Assembly (NCBI RefSeq): GCF_021739485.1 | Contig: NZ_JAJFNK010000002.1 | Span: 222,465 to 286,464 of the forward strand | Direction: 5' to 3' | Length of the DNA stretch: 64,000 bases | Source of the DNA: Alicyclobacillus tolerans | Lineage (GTDB): Bacteria > Bacillota > Bacilli > Alicyclobacillales > Alicyclobacillaceae | In this document: piece by piece, positions 18,443-28,242 of the stretch | Position numbering within the stretch: position 1 is the stretch's first letter | Layout of the letters: the number at the start of each line of letters is the position of its first letter | Notes under the pieces: generated by a model | The model's input: the letters and a program-made list of their open reading frames with translations, nothing else | Databases searched by the model: none | What the model was told of the DNA's origin: nothing | Translations under genes and position numbers: made by a program

Positions 18443-19573
18443 GTGCGAATCGGTATTAGTTGTTATCCTACAGTCGGCGGCTCCGGGGCCGTGGCCACCG
18501 AGCTCGGCAAAGCGCTGGCCCACAAAGGACACCAGGTTCACTTTATAGTCACGGATGTTCCCTTTCGGTTGGGTGAATTCCACCAAAACATCTTTGTTCA
18601 CGAAGTGGAAACTACATCTTACCCTGTGCTCCGGACACCGCCCTACGATTTTTCTCTAGCTGCGTTAATGGCCGATATCATTTCACAGTACGACCTGGAG
18701 GTTCTGCACGTCCATTACGCCTTGCCGTTCGCAGTCAGCGCCTTTTTAGCAAAACAGATGGTCCCGGACCATCCGGTGCGCGTCGTCACGACGCTGCACG
18801 GGACCGATGTCACCGTGTTGGCGCAGGACAAGAGCCTCTATAACGTGATCCGCTTGGGGATCGAAAAGAGCGACTACGTCACGGCCGTTAGCAACAGTTT
18901 GGTTTCTCAGACCAAAGAGTTGTTCGAAACCGATAAATTCATCCAGTGTGTGTACAACTTTGTAGATACGGAACTCTTTCATCCGGTCAACGACGTGCGG
19001 CTGCGCGGTTGTTTTGCTCAGCCCGAAGAAAAAATCTTGTTGCACATCTCGAACTTTCGCAAGGTCAAAAGAATTACCGACGTGATCGACATCTTCGCGA
19101 GAGTCAACGAACAAATCCCATCCAAACTGCTGTTTGTCGGCGAAGGTCCAGAACTCCCGGCGGCCAGAACACTGGTGAAGGAATACCGTTTAGATGGCCG
19201 CGTGCGGTTCTTAGGAAATCAAGACGAAGTGGCACCGTTGCTTGCCGCCGCTGACTTGTTCATCCTTCCTTCGGAAAAAGAAAGTTTCGGACTGGTCGCA
19301 TTGGAAGCGATGGCTTGCTCCATCCCGGTCGTCGGCTCAAATGCCGGCGGGATTCCGGAAGTGGTCATTCACGGGGAAACAGGCTATCTAGCTGACGTTG
19401 GAAACACTGAGGAAATGGCATCCTACGCCATCCGCCTGTTATCCGATCCCGAACTCTACCAACGCTTTGCCCAAGCAGGCAGGTTACGGGCCCAAGCGCA
19501 CTTTTCGATTCACGACAAAATCAGCGAATACGAAGACATTTACGAAAGACTGACTCAGGGGGTTCAAATTTGA
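18443..19573 (+). CDS. bshA: N-acetyl-alpha-D-glucosaminyl L-malate synthase
   Basis: BshA joins UDP-GlcNAc and L-malate in the first step of bacillithiol synthesis. The 376-residue GT-B glycosyltransferase (family 4) opens with YPTVGGSGAVATELG and has the C-terminal KESFGLVALEAMAC signature with the two Glu that contact the nucleotide sugar. GTG at 18443 follows AAGGAGGG. The end overlaps the next gene by four bases (TTGA). Its position before cca and birA matches B. subtilis and distinguishes it from other GT4 enzymes. Confidence 0.94.
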   Translation: MRIGISCYPTVGGSGAVATELGKALAHKGHQVHFIVTDVPFRLGEFHQNIFVHEVETTSYPVLRTPPYDFSLAALMADIISQYDLEVLHVHYALPFAVSAFLAKQMVPDHPVRVVTTLHGTDVTVLAQDKSLYNVIRLGIEKSDYVTAVSNSLVSQTKELFETDKFIQCVYNFVDTELFHPVNDVRLRGCFAQPEEKILLHISNFRKVKRITDVIDIFARVNEQIPSKLLFVGEGPELPAARTLVKEYRLDGRVRFLGNQDEVAPLLAAADLFILPSEKESFGLVALEAMACSIPVVGSNAGGIPEVVIHGETGYLADVGNTEEMASYAIRLLSDPELYQRFAQAGRLRAQAHFSIHDKISEYEDIYERLTQGVQI

Positions 19574-22026
19574 ATCTGGCAGAAGGCGCGGTGCCTCACT
19601 ACGTGCTTGAGGTCTTGGATACCCTGTCCCAAACCGGGTATGAGGCGTTTTTGGTCGGGGGTTGCGTTCGCGACTTGTTGCTTGACCGCCCTGTACACGA
19701 CTATGACATCGCCACCAACGCGCTGCCTGAACAGATTCAGTCTTTGTTTTCGCGAACCGCGGCCACTGGACTCAAGCACGGGACCGTCACGGTTCTGAAG
19801 GAAGGACATCCAGTCGAAGTGACGACGTATCGAACCGAGTCCTCCTACTCCGACAGCCGCCACCCGGATGCGGTGACCTTTGTGCAAGACATCCAACTCG
19901 ACCTCGCACGCCGGGATTTTACGATTAACGCGATGGCGATGAGGCCCAACGGCGAAATTATCGACCCATTCGGCGGAAGAGCGGATTTACGCGCAAAATG
20001 CGTCCGAGCTGTCGGCGACCCTGTCCAAAGATTTCTCGAAGACGCGCTTCGGATTTTGAGGGGGCTGCGTTTTTGTGCGGAACTCGGATTTCAGTTGGAC
20101 GACAGCACGCTCGCGGGTATGAAAAAACATGCAACCCGCCTGAAGCTTGTTTCAATCGAACGCATTGGCCAGGAGTTCGCCAAGGTCGCCTTAGCCAACT
20201 GGTGGCATGTTGCGCAAGAACTAGCCCAAGGTCCTTGGCTATGCGTGCTTTCGCAACCCTGGCCGCAGCTGCGTTCTGGTTTTGTTCAGCTGGCCTCGTG
20301 GTCTCCCTTGCAGTCAAGTCGTAGCGGCGACTGCCGTTCAAACGGAGAATCGAGTCTTCGGGGTGAGAGACTTTCAAATAGACCGGTTTTTGAAGGGCAT
20401 GCGGTCTTTGGATCTCAAAAAGAACCTCTCAGAGAGCGGATATGGGCAGCTTCAGCTGCCGTTTGGTGCATCGCTGCGAACCTCGAAGCGCAGGCCGGAC
20501 GCAGCTTGGCCCGAGCCGTTGCTTGGCCGAAACGCATCGGAACATCCATCGAGAAGATGGTGTCTCTGGCTCAACAAGACCCGATAAACTGGAATCCTAA
20601 GACGTGGCGCCGCGAACTCTACCTCGAGGATGCCAGCACCGTCGAAACGACGTGCGCGGTGCTGGATTGGTTGGAGGAAGTGACAGCGAAACATCGAGGC
20701 AAAACACAGGCGTTATCGATACATGGTTTCGTGGCAGGGCAACCTGGCCAAGGGAGAAAACCGACGATTGGGAGGCAAACTGCGAATCCCAGGAGCCAAG
20801 CGTTTTTGTATTATCGGGAGCTCCAGCCACTGTTTCACTTGCGAGACCTCGCCGTTTCGGGTCAGGAGGTCCGCCAACTTGGCGCACACGGCGCTGCTAT
20901 CGGCCGCATTTTAGACCGTCTGGCATTGGCTGTACTCGACGACGAGGTCGCCAATCAAAGAGATGCGCTGCTAGCACTGGCTCGTCTTTACAGAAAGGAG
21001 GAGGAGAATGTGGCGGATAGTCAAACCGCGCCGTCCACATCGCTGGACACCGAACAAATCCGCAACCAGATTGTCGAAGCATTCCTTCGTGCGAAAGGCG
21101 CTGTCGTCTCTGGCAGTGCGTTAAGCGATACGCTGGGTATCACGCGAACCGCCGTGTGGAAGCACATTCGCTCCCTGGAAGAACTCGGATTTGGTTTTGA
21201 GTCTGTGCACCGCCTCGGTTACCGCCTGACTCGGACTCCAGACGTAGTTTTGGAGCCTCTGCTCAAGCCTTTTCTCAAAGTGGAAAGCCAGATTGGACAG
21301 GTCGTCCATTGGGTCGAAAATACGGTCTCTACGAACGCTGTCGCTGCTTCCTTGGCCCAAAAAGGGGCATTTCATGGAACCGTATTCGCAGCAGGACGTC
21401 AAGAAGGGGGAAGAGGCCGGCGAGGCCGAAGCTGGTTCTCCCCACAAGGCGGTCTGTGGATGTCGACTGTTTTGAAAAAGCCGTTTCCTCTGCGCCGCGC
21501 CGCAGAGTTAACCCTGTTGGCCAGTGTGGCCGTGCGGCGAGCCATCGTTCGACAAACCGAGCTGCCGATCCGAATCAAGTGGCCCAACGACATCCTGTGC
21601 CAAGGAAAAAAAATCTGTGGAATCCTTGCCGAAATCCGAGCCGACGGGGAAAATGTTGAGTACGCAGTCCTCGGGGTCGGAATGAACACAAACATCCCCT
21701 TGCAGGACTTTCCGGATGATTTGAAGGAAAAGGCCACCTCCTTGTTTGGGGAGAGCGGAAAACCCATCTCCAACCTTCAATTGGCGGGAGACTTTTTGAC
21801 CGAATTTGAGGGTTTGTACGAAGATTTGCTCGCAGGCGAGGGCTTTGCGGCCGTCAGTGACGAGTGGCGCGCCGCGTCGTCTACCTTGGGGACGAAGGTG
21901 CGGGTGCAAACGGGTCAAACCGTAATAGAAGGCGTTGCAGAGCAAATTGACGACACAGGGACTCTGTATTTGCGCACTCCGGACAACGCCCTCAAAGCCA
22001 TTCAAAGCGGGGAGGTATTGTTCTAA
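19570..22026 (+). CDS. cca-birA: CCA-adding tRNA nucleotidyltransferase fused to biotin ligase/repressor BirA
   Basis: One uninterrupted 818-residue frame. Residues 1-480 are a class II CCA-adding enzyme: FLVGGCVRDLLL, the catalytic DYD, RRDFTINAMA and EDALRILRGLRF. A low-complexity insertion follows near 230-290. Residues 481-818 are a full-length BirA: winged helix (about 490-545), biotin/ATP loop GRGRRGR (about 612) and IKWPNDIL. In Bacillus cca and birA are adjacent separate genes; here no stop separates them. TTG at 19570 overlaps the bshA stop and follows a GGGGG site. A ribosome binding site and GTG at the junction suggest free BirA may also be made. Confidence 0.92.
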   Translation: MNLAEGAVPHYVLEVLDTLSQTGYEAFLVGGCVRDLLLDRPVHDYDIATNALPEQIQSLFSRTAATGLKHGTVTVLKEGHPVEVTTYRTESSYSDSRHPDAVTFVQDIQLDLARRDFTINAMAMRPNGEIIDPFGGRADLRAKCVRAVGDPVQRFLEDALRILRGLRFCAELGFQLDDSTLAGMKKHATRLKLVSIERIGQEFAKVALANWWHVAQELAQGPWLCVLSQPWPQLRSGFVQLASWSPLQSSRSGDCRSNGESSLRGERLSNRPVFEGHAVFGSQKEPLRERIWAASAAVWCIAANLEAQAGRSLARAVAWPKRIGTSIEKMVSLAQQDPINWNPKTWRRELYLEDASTVETTCAVLDWLEEVTAKHRGKTQALSIHGFVAGQPGQGRKPTIGRQTANPRSQAFLYYRELQPLFHLRDLAVSGQEVRQLGAHGAAIGRILDRLALAVLDDEVANQRDALLALARLYRKEEENVADSQTAPSTSLDTEQIRNQIVEAFLRAKGAVVSGSALSDTLGITRTAVWKHIRSLEELGFGFESVHRLGYRLTRTPDVVLEPLLKPFLKVESQIGQVVHWVENTVSTNAVAASLAQKGAFHGTVFAAGRQEGGRGRRGRSWFSPQGGLWMSTVLKKPFPLRRAAELTLLASVAVRRAIVRQTELPIRIKWPNDILCQGKKICGILAEIRADGENVEYAVLGVGMNTNIPLQDFPDDLKEKATSLFGESGKPISNLQLAGDFLTEFEGLYEDLLAGEGFAAVSDEWRAASSTLGTKVRVQTGQTVIEGVAEQIDDTGTLYLRTPDNALKAIQSGEVLF
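20996..21012 (+). promoter_or_regulatory. birA: Internal ribosome binding site and GTG start for BirA
   Basis: AGGAGG at 20996-21001 lies eight bases before an in-frame GTG (21010-21012, codon 481). Starting there gives a 338-residue BirA of normal family length. Confidence 0.65.
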
Positions 22027-22106
22027 TAACCTCCCTTGGCTAGGGACCTTTGCATATGCTCCCCGGTTCTGTTGCATCCTAACACAAGACTACTAGGATC
22101 GGGGGG

Positions 22107-23672
22107 ATGCATACGTTTGAACCTGGATTTGCCAAACTGTTTGACGCTGTCGACCGCATTCGCAGGCAACTGGAGACCGCAGATTCTGAACTCAGGCAGT
22201 ACCTCACGGAAGAACTTGCGCAACTTCAAAAATTGAGCGACCACTACATCGACCACTGGGTGAGACTCGACGAGCAGATCAGTGAATTAATTGAAACTTT
22301 TGACCTTGAACCGTGGCAGCCGGAAGTCATCAACAGTGTGCAAATCCAATTCCCGGATGCCAAAGAAGCTTCGGCCCTGACGGCTCCAGCGAAGGTGCAG
22401 TTACCGGTAAACACCGGAACTGGCCCAGGTCCCTATCGCACCTTGGACGGGCGTGACACGCAAGAATTGTCTGCCTCCATTCTGGAGTCTGCTGCTTTTG
22501 ACCTGTCCGACCCGGCCAAAGTCTCATTTCGCAAAGGCATGGCGTACTATGACCTCTTGATGTACGACGAAGCCGCAAAATCATTGTCCCAAGCCGTGGA
22601 GCACATCGACGAACCCGTTGCCCGGCTTTACCTCGCGGCTGCCCACGCCAACCGGAAGCGTCCTGAACTGGCACGAAAACACCTCGACGCCGTACGTACT
22701 TCCACGAAGGACACTCTATTGTTGTGCGCTGCCCATGAAATTGACGCGCAGCTAGACCTCATGGACAAAAAGGTCGAAAATGCTGTCGGCCATCTGCTGC
22801 AAATTGCCCACGCCATGCCCGATTACCGGGACGTCTGGTTTAACCTCGGAATCTGTTACGCTTTTGGCCGCGAGCCCACGGCGGCAGCCAGGGCGTTTAC
22901 CCGGGCACTCGAATTAAATCCAGACGACCTGGAAGCAGGATTGCTGCTCATCGCTTCACTGTTGCACGCTGGGGAACCCGAACTGGCTCAAAAGACCTGT
23001 ACACTCTTGGAAGATAAGGCCTCTTTTCACGCGGAGTTTATGTTGCTGCAAAGCAAAGTCGCCCTCGCTCTAGACCAGCCCGCGGAGAGCATCCGGCTGT
23101 GCAGGGAAATCCTCGCGCTTGACCCGTCGATCCCAGGCGCTTGGTCTCACTTGGCGTTCCTCATGCTCAAACAGGGGCACGTCGATGAAGCGGCCGCCAT
23201 ACTCAAGAAGCTGCTCACCTTGCATCCTAGTTACACTGCGGGGCAAGTGCAACTTGGCATTGCGCTTTTACTCACTGGCGACGATGCTCGAGCAGAACGC
23301 CTTTTAGTTCAAGCTATGACCCGTTATCCGGACAAGGCCTTTTTGTGGGTTGCACTGGGTAAGATCAGCGTGCGCAGGAACGAGCTGCAAAAAGCGTACA
23401 ACCGCTTTTTAAAGGGAATGCGAGACCGGCGCAAGTCAGTCAAACGCCTCGCTTTGTACGAGTATGGAATGACACTGTTTGCGGACGCAAGGTATCAGGA
23501 GGCAGAAAAGTATCTCAACGCCGCATTGGTGCTCGGGCCGCCGAGTTCAGCTATTCTAACGGCTTTGGGCCGCACTGCAGAAAGGCTTGGTCGCCCTCAA
23601 CAAGCAGACCGACTGTTCGCTTCTGCAGAGAAGGTGCTCAACGAGCGCCGGACCCTGGTACAGACCCAGTAA
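22107..23672 (+). CDS. Large tetratricopeptide-repeat protein
   Basis: 521 residues, no signal peptide or membrane segment. The first 75 residues look like a helical coil, then a linker, then about eight TPR units from residue 145 onward (for example AFTRALELNPDDLEAGLLL and ILKKLLTLHPSYTAGQ). Such solenoids scaffold protein complexes; no partner is identifiable. It lies where panBCD sits in B. subtilis. The ATG at 22107 directly follows GGGGGG, a tight but purine-rich site. Confidence 0.8.
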   Translation: MHTFEPGFAKLFDAVDRIRRQLETADSELRQYLTEELAQLQKLSDHYIDHWVRLDEQISELIETFDLEPWQPEVINSVQIQFPDAKEASALTAPAKVQLPVNTGTGPGPYRTLDGRDTQELSASILESAAFDLSDPAKVSFRKGMAYYDLLMYDEAAKSLSQAVEHIDEPVARLYLAAAHANRKRPELARKHLDAVRTSTKDTLLLCAAHEIDAQLDLMDKKVENAVGHLLQIAHAMPDYRDVWFNLGICYAFGREPTAAARAFTRALELNPDDLEAGLLLIASLLHAGEPELAQKTCTLLEDKASFHAEFMLLQSKVALALDQPAESIRLCREILALDPSIPGAWSHLAFLMLKQGHVDEAAAILKKLLTLHPSYTAGQVQLGIALLLTGDDARAERLLVQAMTRYPDKAFLWVALGKISVRRNELQKAYNRFLKGMRDRRKSVKRLALYEYGMTLFADARYQEAEKYLNAALVLGPPSSAILTALGRTAERLGRPQQADRLFASAEKVLNERRTLVQTQ

Positions 23673-23702
23673 TACTTCCCAGCGGCCACTCCCGTCGACG
23701 TA

Positions 23703-23732
23703 TGACTCATTCTGGCGTTTTTTTGCTAGAAT
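23703..23732 (+). promoter_or_regulatory. Candidate extended -10 promoter of dinG
   Basis: TAGAAT at 23727-23732 is preceded by TGC, an extended -10, with TGACTC 18 bases upstream at 23703-23708. It lies 27 bases before the dinG start. Confidence 0.5.
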
Positions 23733-23758
23733 AGTGTCTAGAGGCAGGAGGCGCGCGG

Positions 23759-26629
23759 GTGAACTTAGTTGTTTTTGACCTTGAAACCACCGGATTTAAC
23801 CCGGTATACGACGAAATTATTGAAATTGGGGCAGTGCGTCTCCAGGACGGCGCCGCATCCGAACGCTTTCACAGCCTCGTCCGTCCAAAGCGAAGTGTGC
23901 CGCAGAAGATCCTGGACATGACGGGAATTGACGAAGATGAACTCGAATTGGCACCATTTCTTGAAGACGTACTCCCGCAGTTTTTATCGTTTATTGCCGG
24001 CTATCGCTTGGCAGGACACAACGTACAGTTTGACTTAGGTTTTCTCCGCAGCGCGTGCGACTTGTGCGGGTACGATTTGCCAACATCCTTCGACGCACTT
24101 GATACCCTGTTTTTAGCTCGCAGCGTCTTGCCCACTTGGCGCGGGTTTGCACTGGAAAACCTTGCGAAGTGGTGCGGGAGCCAGGTTGCGTCTTTCCACC
24201 GGGCGCACACGGATGCGAGCGTCACTGCGGAGGTCTTGTCTGCACTCGCAGAGCACTCCCTTCAATTGCCCTATATCACGTTGCAGCAACTGGCTCGGCT
24301 CGCAGGTTTTGTGTCACCGGCGGCCGCAGAGTGGTTTAATGAAATTGCTGACCGGCGCTTTCAGGCTTACGGAACAAACCTCTTGGACAACACCGCAAAC
24401 ATCCACCAATTGGTGTTTACGACGAGTGACGTTCCTTTGTCGAGAGTCAAAGACACCTCAGATGACGACGCGCAGGAATTATCCCTACAAATAGAGAATA
24501 GTAGCGATGTTGAGAATAGTAACGATATTGTCGAATTGTCCACTGAGCTTCTGAATCACGGTACTCCTCTCGAGGAGACCTTGCCTGGGTTTGAAGTCAG
24601 GCCTGGGCAACAACAAATGGTATCGGCCGTCGCAAAAGCGCTGATTGGCGATGAACACCTCGTGATTGAAGCGGGGACCGGTACCGGCAAATCGCTGGCC
24701 TATCTGATTCCGGCTGCCCTTTACGCACTTGAACACAAGACTCGGGTGGTCGTATCGACACACACTATCGCCTTACAGGATCAGATCCGCCTGCGAGACT
24801 TTCCAACGTTGCGCCGGGTGATTGCAAAACCGTTGTCCCTTGCGGTCTTCAAGGGCAGAACGCACTACGTTTGCATGCGAAAGCTTCAACAAGAAGTGCT
24901 GAACACTGGATTCGGCACACCTTCCGACGAAATTGCAGCCCACATGAGTTTGCTGACGTGGTTGGTGACGACACTGACGGGCAACCGCGAAGAATTGCCG
25001 ATGCAAGGCAAACTCAGCGAAGTTTGGCCGCGCATACAGAGTGAAAGTGAAACTTGTATCGGGAAACGCTGCCCATTCTTCAAACCTTGTCATTACTTTC
25101 GAGCGCGAGGAGCCGCCTATGAGGCGGACGTGATCGTAACGAATCACTCATTGGTATTTTCAGACTTAAAAGCCGATCACCGAGTCTTGCCAAAGTACGA
25201 CCGACTGATTTTGGACGAAGCCCATCACTTGGAAGAGGAGGCCACCCGGCATCTGGGGGAGGAAGTCTATTTCCATCAATGCCTGTCGCTGTTTGGCCGT
25301 CTCGTCCGCGATCACAAAAAACACGGCGTCCTGCCGGATTTACTAGCGCGCCTTGAAGGAACAGACAGTGTTTCTGCGCGAAGCGTCCCGGCCATTGAGC
25401 AATTGCTGGACGGAGTCGTATCACTCCGGCAAATCGTCGAAAACATGTTTCATACGCTGGCCGACTTAGTCCCTGCGGGGCAGAGTGAATTTCGCATCAC
25501 CGCCGACGCAGAAGCCGATCCGTTGTGGCAAACGTACCTTCAGCTCGCCGACGAAGCGTCGTCGCAGCTCGCAGACCTGGAGAAACCCCGCAGCGTGTTG
25601 GAGAATACGGCGGAGCTCGAAACGGACATGGACCTGTCTGGCCGCCTGTTTGACGCGGCAGGCTTTTTGACCGAACTGGCAGAACGCATCTGGACGTTGT
25701 GCCGCGCGGGTGACTTGTCCAACGATTGGGTGAATTGGATTGAACAGAGCAGAAGCGCTGAGAACCGGCAAATCGGTTTGCATCGAAACCCGATTTCCGT
25801 GGCTCGCATTCTCTCAGATTCTCTGTTTGCCAACAAGAATTCGGTAACCTTGACTTCGGCCACACTCTCGGTGGCCGGAAAGTTCGACTACCTGCTTGAC
25901 CGTCTCGGACTGTCTTCGTTTGTGCGGGATGGCCGATTGGTCAGTCTGAGCGTTCCATCGCCGTTTGAGTTTGCGCGCCAAGCCCTGCTTTGCGTTCCGA
26001 ACGATGTGCCCGAATTGGCCAAAATGCAAAATGACGAGGCCGCACGGCAGCTCTCCAAATCACTGCTCACACTCGTTGAAACCAGTCAGGGCAAACTGTT
26101 GGCATTGTTTACGAGCCACGCGTTGCTTCGGGCCACCGCCGCAGCGATTCGTGTACCTCTCGAGAAATTGGGGTATCAACTGTTTGCACAGGGAATCGAC
26201 GGTGGACGTACAACGCTGTTGGAGGCGTTCAAGGAACACCCCAATGCCGTCTTGTTTGGAGCTCAGTCGTTTTGGGAGGGCATCGACCTGCCCGGGCAGC
26301 AGTTGACCACTTTGGCCATTGTCCGGCTGCCATTTGCGCCCCCGACCCATCCTGTGGCCCAGGCTCGGTACGAGCGGTTGGAGCAAGAAGGACTCAGCCC
26401 GTTTTGGCATGCCAGCTTACCTGAAGCTGTCGTGCGTTTCCGGCAAGGATTTGGGCGATTGATCCGTACAGTGCGCGATTACGGGGTGGTTGTCGTGTAC
26501 GACAAGCGCATTGTCACGGCAAAGTATGGGCGAAGTTTCATTCAGTCACTCCCTGGGGTCGCCCCTTACATCGGACCTGAAAAAGCGGTCATGGGTAAAA
26601 TTCAATCGTTTCTGCAACAGCGCTCCTGA
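23759..26629 (+). CDS. dinG: DinG-family helicase with N-terminal DnaQ-like exonuclease
   Basis: 956 residues. The first 180 form a DEDD 3'-5' exonuclease: FDLETTG, GHNVQFD and AHTDASVTAEVL. The XPD-like helicase follows with GTGTGKS (about 305-311), DEAHH (about 482) and a C-terminal QGFGRLIR motif. Cys in HYVCMRK and three more in CIGKRCPFFKPC could hold the iron-sulfur cluster known in DinG/XPD enzymes. An acidic Ser/Asn linker joins the halves. GTG at 23759 follows GGAGG. In B. subtilis dinG also precedes the ypmA-asnS-dnaD genes. Confidence 0.93.
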   Translation: MNLVVFDLETTGFNPVYDEIIEIGAVRLQDGAASERFHSLVRPKRSVPQKILDMTGIDEDELELAPFLEDVLPQFLSFIAGYRLAGHNVQFDLGFLRSACDLCGYDLPTSFDALDTLFLARSVLPTWRGFALENLAKWCGSQVASFHRAHTDASVTAEVLSALAEHSLQLPYITLQQLARLAGFVSPAAAEWFNEIADRRFQAYGTNLLDNTANIHQLVFTTSDVPLSRVKDTSDDDAQELSLQIENSSDVENSNDIVELSTELLNHGTPLEETLPGFEVRPGQQQMVSAVAKALIGDEHLVIEAGTGTGKSLAYLIPAALYALEHKTRVVVSTHTIALQDQIRLRDFPTLRRVIAKPLSLAVFKGRTHYVCMRKLQQEVLNTGFGTPSDEIAAHMSLLTWLVTTLTGNREELPMQGKLSEVWPRIQSESETCIGKRCPFFKPCHYFRARGAAYEADVIVTNHSLVFSDLKADHRVLPKYDRLILDEAHHLEEEATRHLGEEVYFHQCLSLFGRLVRDHKKHGVLPDLLARLEGTDSVSARSVPAIEQLLDGVVSLRQIVENMFHTLADLVPAGQSEFRITADAEADPLWQTYLQLADEASSQLADLEKPRSVLENTAELETDMDLSGRLFDAAGFLTELAERIWTLCRAGDLSNDWVNWIEQSRSAENRQIGLHRNPISVARILSDSLFANKNSVTLTSATLSVAGKFDYLLDRLGLSSFVRDGRLVSLSVPSPFEFARQALLCVPNDVPELAKMQNDEAARQLSKSLLTLVETSQGKLLALFTSHALLRATAAAIRVPLEKLGYQLFAQGIDGGRTTLLEAFKEHPNAVLFGAQSFWEGIDLPGQQLTTLAIVRLPFAPPTHPVAQARYERLEQEGLSPFWHASLPEAVVRFRQGFGRLIRTVRDYGVVVVYDKRIVTAKYGRSFIQSLPGVAPYIGPEKAVMGKIQSFLQQRS

Positions 26630-26671
26630 GCGTTGAAAAACTCACCCGGACCCACGAAGGAGGAAACCCGC

Positions 26672-27301
26672 ATGTCCGTTAAGTCACCGCGGATCCCCGG
26701 CAGCGTCATTCGCCGTTTGCCCGTCTACCTGCGGCATCTCGAACAACTTCGAGACGGCGGAATATCGACCGTGTCGTCGCTCGATTTAGGAAATCAACTG
26801 GACAGCAACCCAGCCCAAATCCGGAAAGACCTCGCGTTTTTTGGGGAGTTTGGCCGCAAAGGCGTCGGTTATGACGTGGCCTATCTCATTGATAAGATCC
26901 GGCAAATTCTTCGATTGGACCGCGAGCTTCGCGTTGCATTGGTGGGGGCCGGCCACCTCGGCATTGCTCTGTGTCACCACAGTCAGAGCCGCCCCAGCAA
27001 CTTGATTATCGCCTATGCGTTCGATAAGGACCCTGGCAAGGTGGGGTTGCAAATTGGTCCCATCATCGTTCACCGCGATGCGGAACTCGAGCGAAAAATC
27101 AAACAAGACGAAGTGCGCATGGCCATTATCGCTGTCCCCCCGGACCAAGCCCAGTCAGTAGCCGACCGGTTGGTGGAAGCGGGCGTGTCCGCAATTTTGA
27201 ACTTCGCTCCCGTCCTGTTGCGCGTACCGTCTCACATACACGTGCGCAACGCAGACTTTGCCAGTGAGTTGCAGGCGTTGGCGTATTACGCTGTAGACTG
27301 A
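26672..27301 (+). CDS. rex: Redox-sensing transcriptional repressor Rex
   Basis: Rex senses the NADH/NAD ratio and represses respiratory and fermentative genes. The 209-residue protein has an N-terminal winged helix (NQLDSNPAQIRKDLAFFGEFG), a Rossmann domain with VGAGHLGIAL, and the closing domain-swapped helix. ATG at 26672 follows GAAGGAGG; an upstream in-frame TTG at 26633 has no ribosome binding site. The nearby qcr genes are plausible targets, but no operator was identified. Confidence 0.96.
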   Translation: MSVKSPRIPGSVIRRLPVYLRHLEQLRDGGISTVSSLDLGNQLDSNPAQIRKDLAFFGEFGRKGVGYDVAYLIDKIRQILRLDRELRVALVGAGHLGIALCHHSQSRPSNLIIAYAFDKDPGKVGLQIGPIIVHRDAELERKIKQDEVRMAIIAVPPDQAQSVADRLVEAGVSAILNFAPVLLRVPSHIHVRNADFASELQALAYYAVD

Positions 27302-27426
27302 TTCGCCGGTGAGCTGCCAAAGGCGATGAGAGTTGACCGGGGCTTTCCAAAGCTGGAATTGACTCTTTGGTATGTTCCGCTTTCGTTTGCCGACCTTAGG
27401 AGTAAGGCCGGAAAGGGGAGAGCTTT

Positions 27427-28242
27427 GTGCATACCATGTGGAAAGGATCCATTAGTTTTGGTTTAGTCAATGTTCCGGTGCGCATGTTTGCAGCCACCGA
27501 ATCAAAGGACGTCAAGTTCCGTTACCTGCACAAAGAATGCAAAACGCCGATACAATACACTCGCACCTGCCCAACCTGCAACCGACCCGTCGAGTACAAC
27601 GAGATTGTGCGGGGTTTCGAATACGAACCCGATCGCTTCGTCATTTTTGACGAAGAGGAGCTCCAAGCTGTCAACAAGCCGCGGGCACACACGATTGACA
27701 TTGTGGACTTTGTACAATTGAGTGAAATCGACCCAGTGTACTACGACAAGTCATACTACTTGTCGCCTGAATCGACGGGTACAAAGGCGTACCGGTTGCT
27801 GCAACAAGCCATGCAGGAAACCGGGAAAATCGCGATCGCAAAAACCGTTCTGCGCAATGCAGAAACCTTGGCAGCCATTCGCGTCTACCAGGATGTGCTC
27901 GTCATGGAATCCATTTTTTGGCCCGATGAAGTGCGTCCGGTCCAGGAACTCCCCAACTTGACGGCTAACCCGTTGGTGACGGAACAAGAGTTGAAAATGG
28001 CCGTGACGCTGATTGACCAATTGGCAAGCCCCTTCGAACCCGGCAAGTACACCGACGAACGGCGTGACGCGTTGACAAAGGCTATCCAACAAAAAGTGGC
28101 CAACGAGGATGTCTCCATCCCGACACCTGCAGGCACACAGCCGGAAAACATCGTGGACCTCATGCAAGCCCTGCAGGAAAGCATTAAAAGGACCAAGGCA
28201 GAAAGCAAGCCCGAAAAGAAGACCAGAAAGCGCTCCTCTTAA
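27427..28242 (+). CDS. ku: Non-homologous end-joining protein Ku
   Basis: Bacterial Ku forms a homodimeric ring on DNA ends and recruits LigD. The 271-residue protein starts MWKGSISFGLVNVPV, the family N-terminus, has a CPTCNRPV cysteine pair, and ends in a Lys-rich tail for DNA and ligase contacts. GTG at 27427 follows AAAGGGGAG. The gene is convergent with the ligase gene and their ends overlap by four bases. In B. subtilis the ku-ligD pair works in spores; no forespore promoter was evident here. Confidence 0.96.
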   Translation: MHTMWKGSISFGLVNVPVRMFAATESKDVKFRYLHKECKTPIQYTRTCPTCNRPVEYNEIVRGFEYEPDRFVIFDEEELQAVNKPRAHTIDIVDFVQLSEIDPVYYDKSYYLSPESTGTKAYRLLQQAMQETGKIAIAKTVLRNAETLAAIRVYQDVLVMESIFWPDEVRPVQELPNLTANPLVTEQELKMAVTLIDQLASPFEPGKYTDERRDALTKAIQQKVANEDVSIPTPAGTQPENIVDLMQALQESIKRTKAESKPEKKTRKRSS

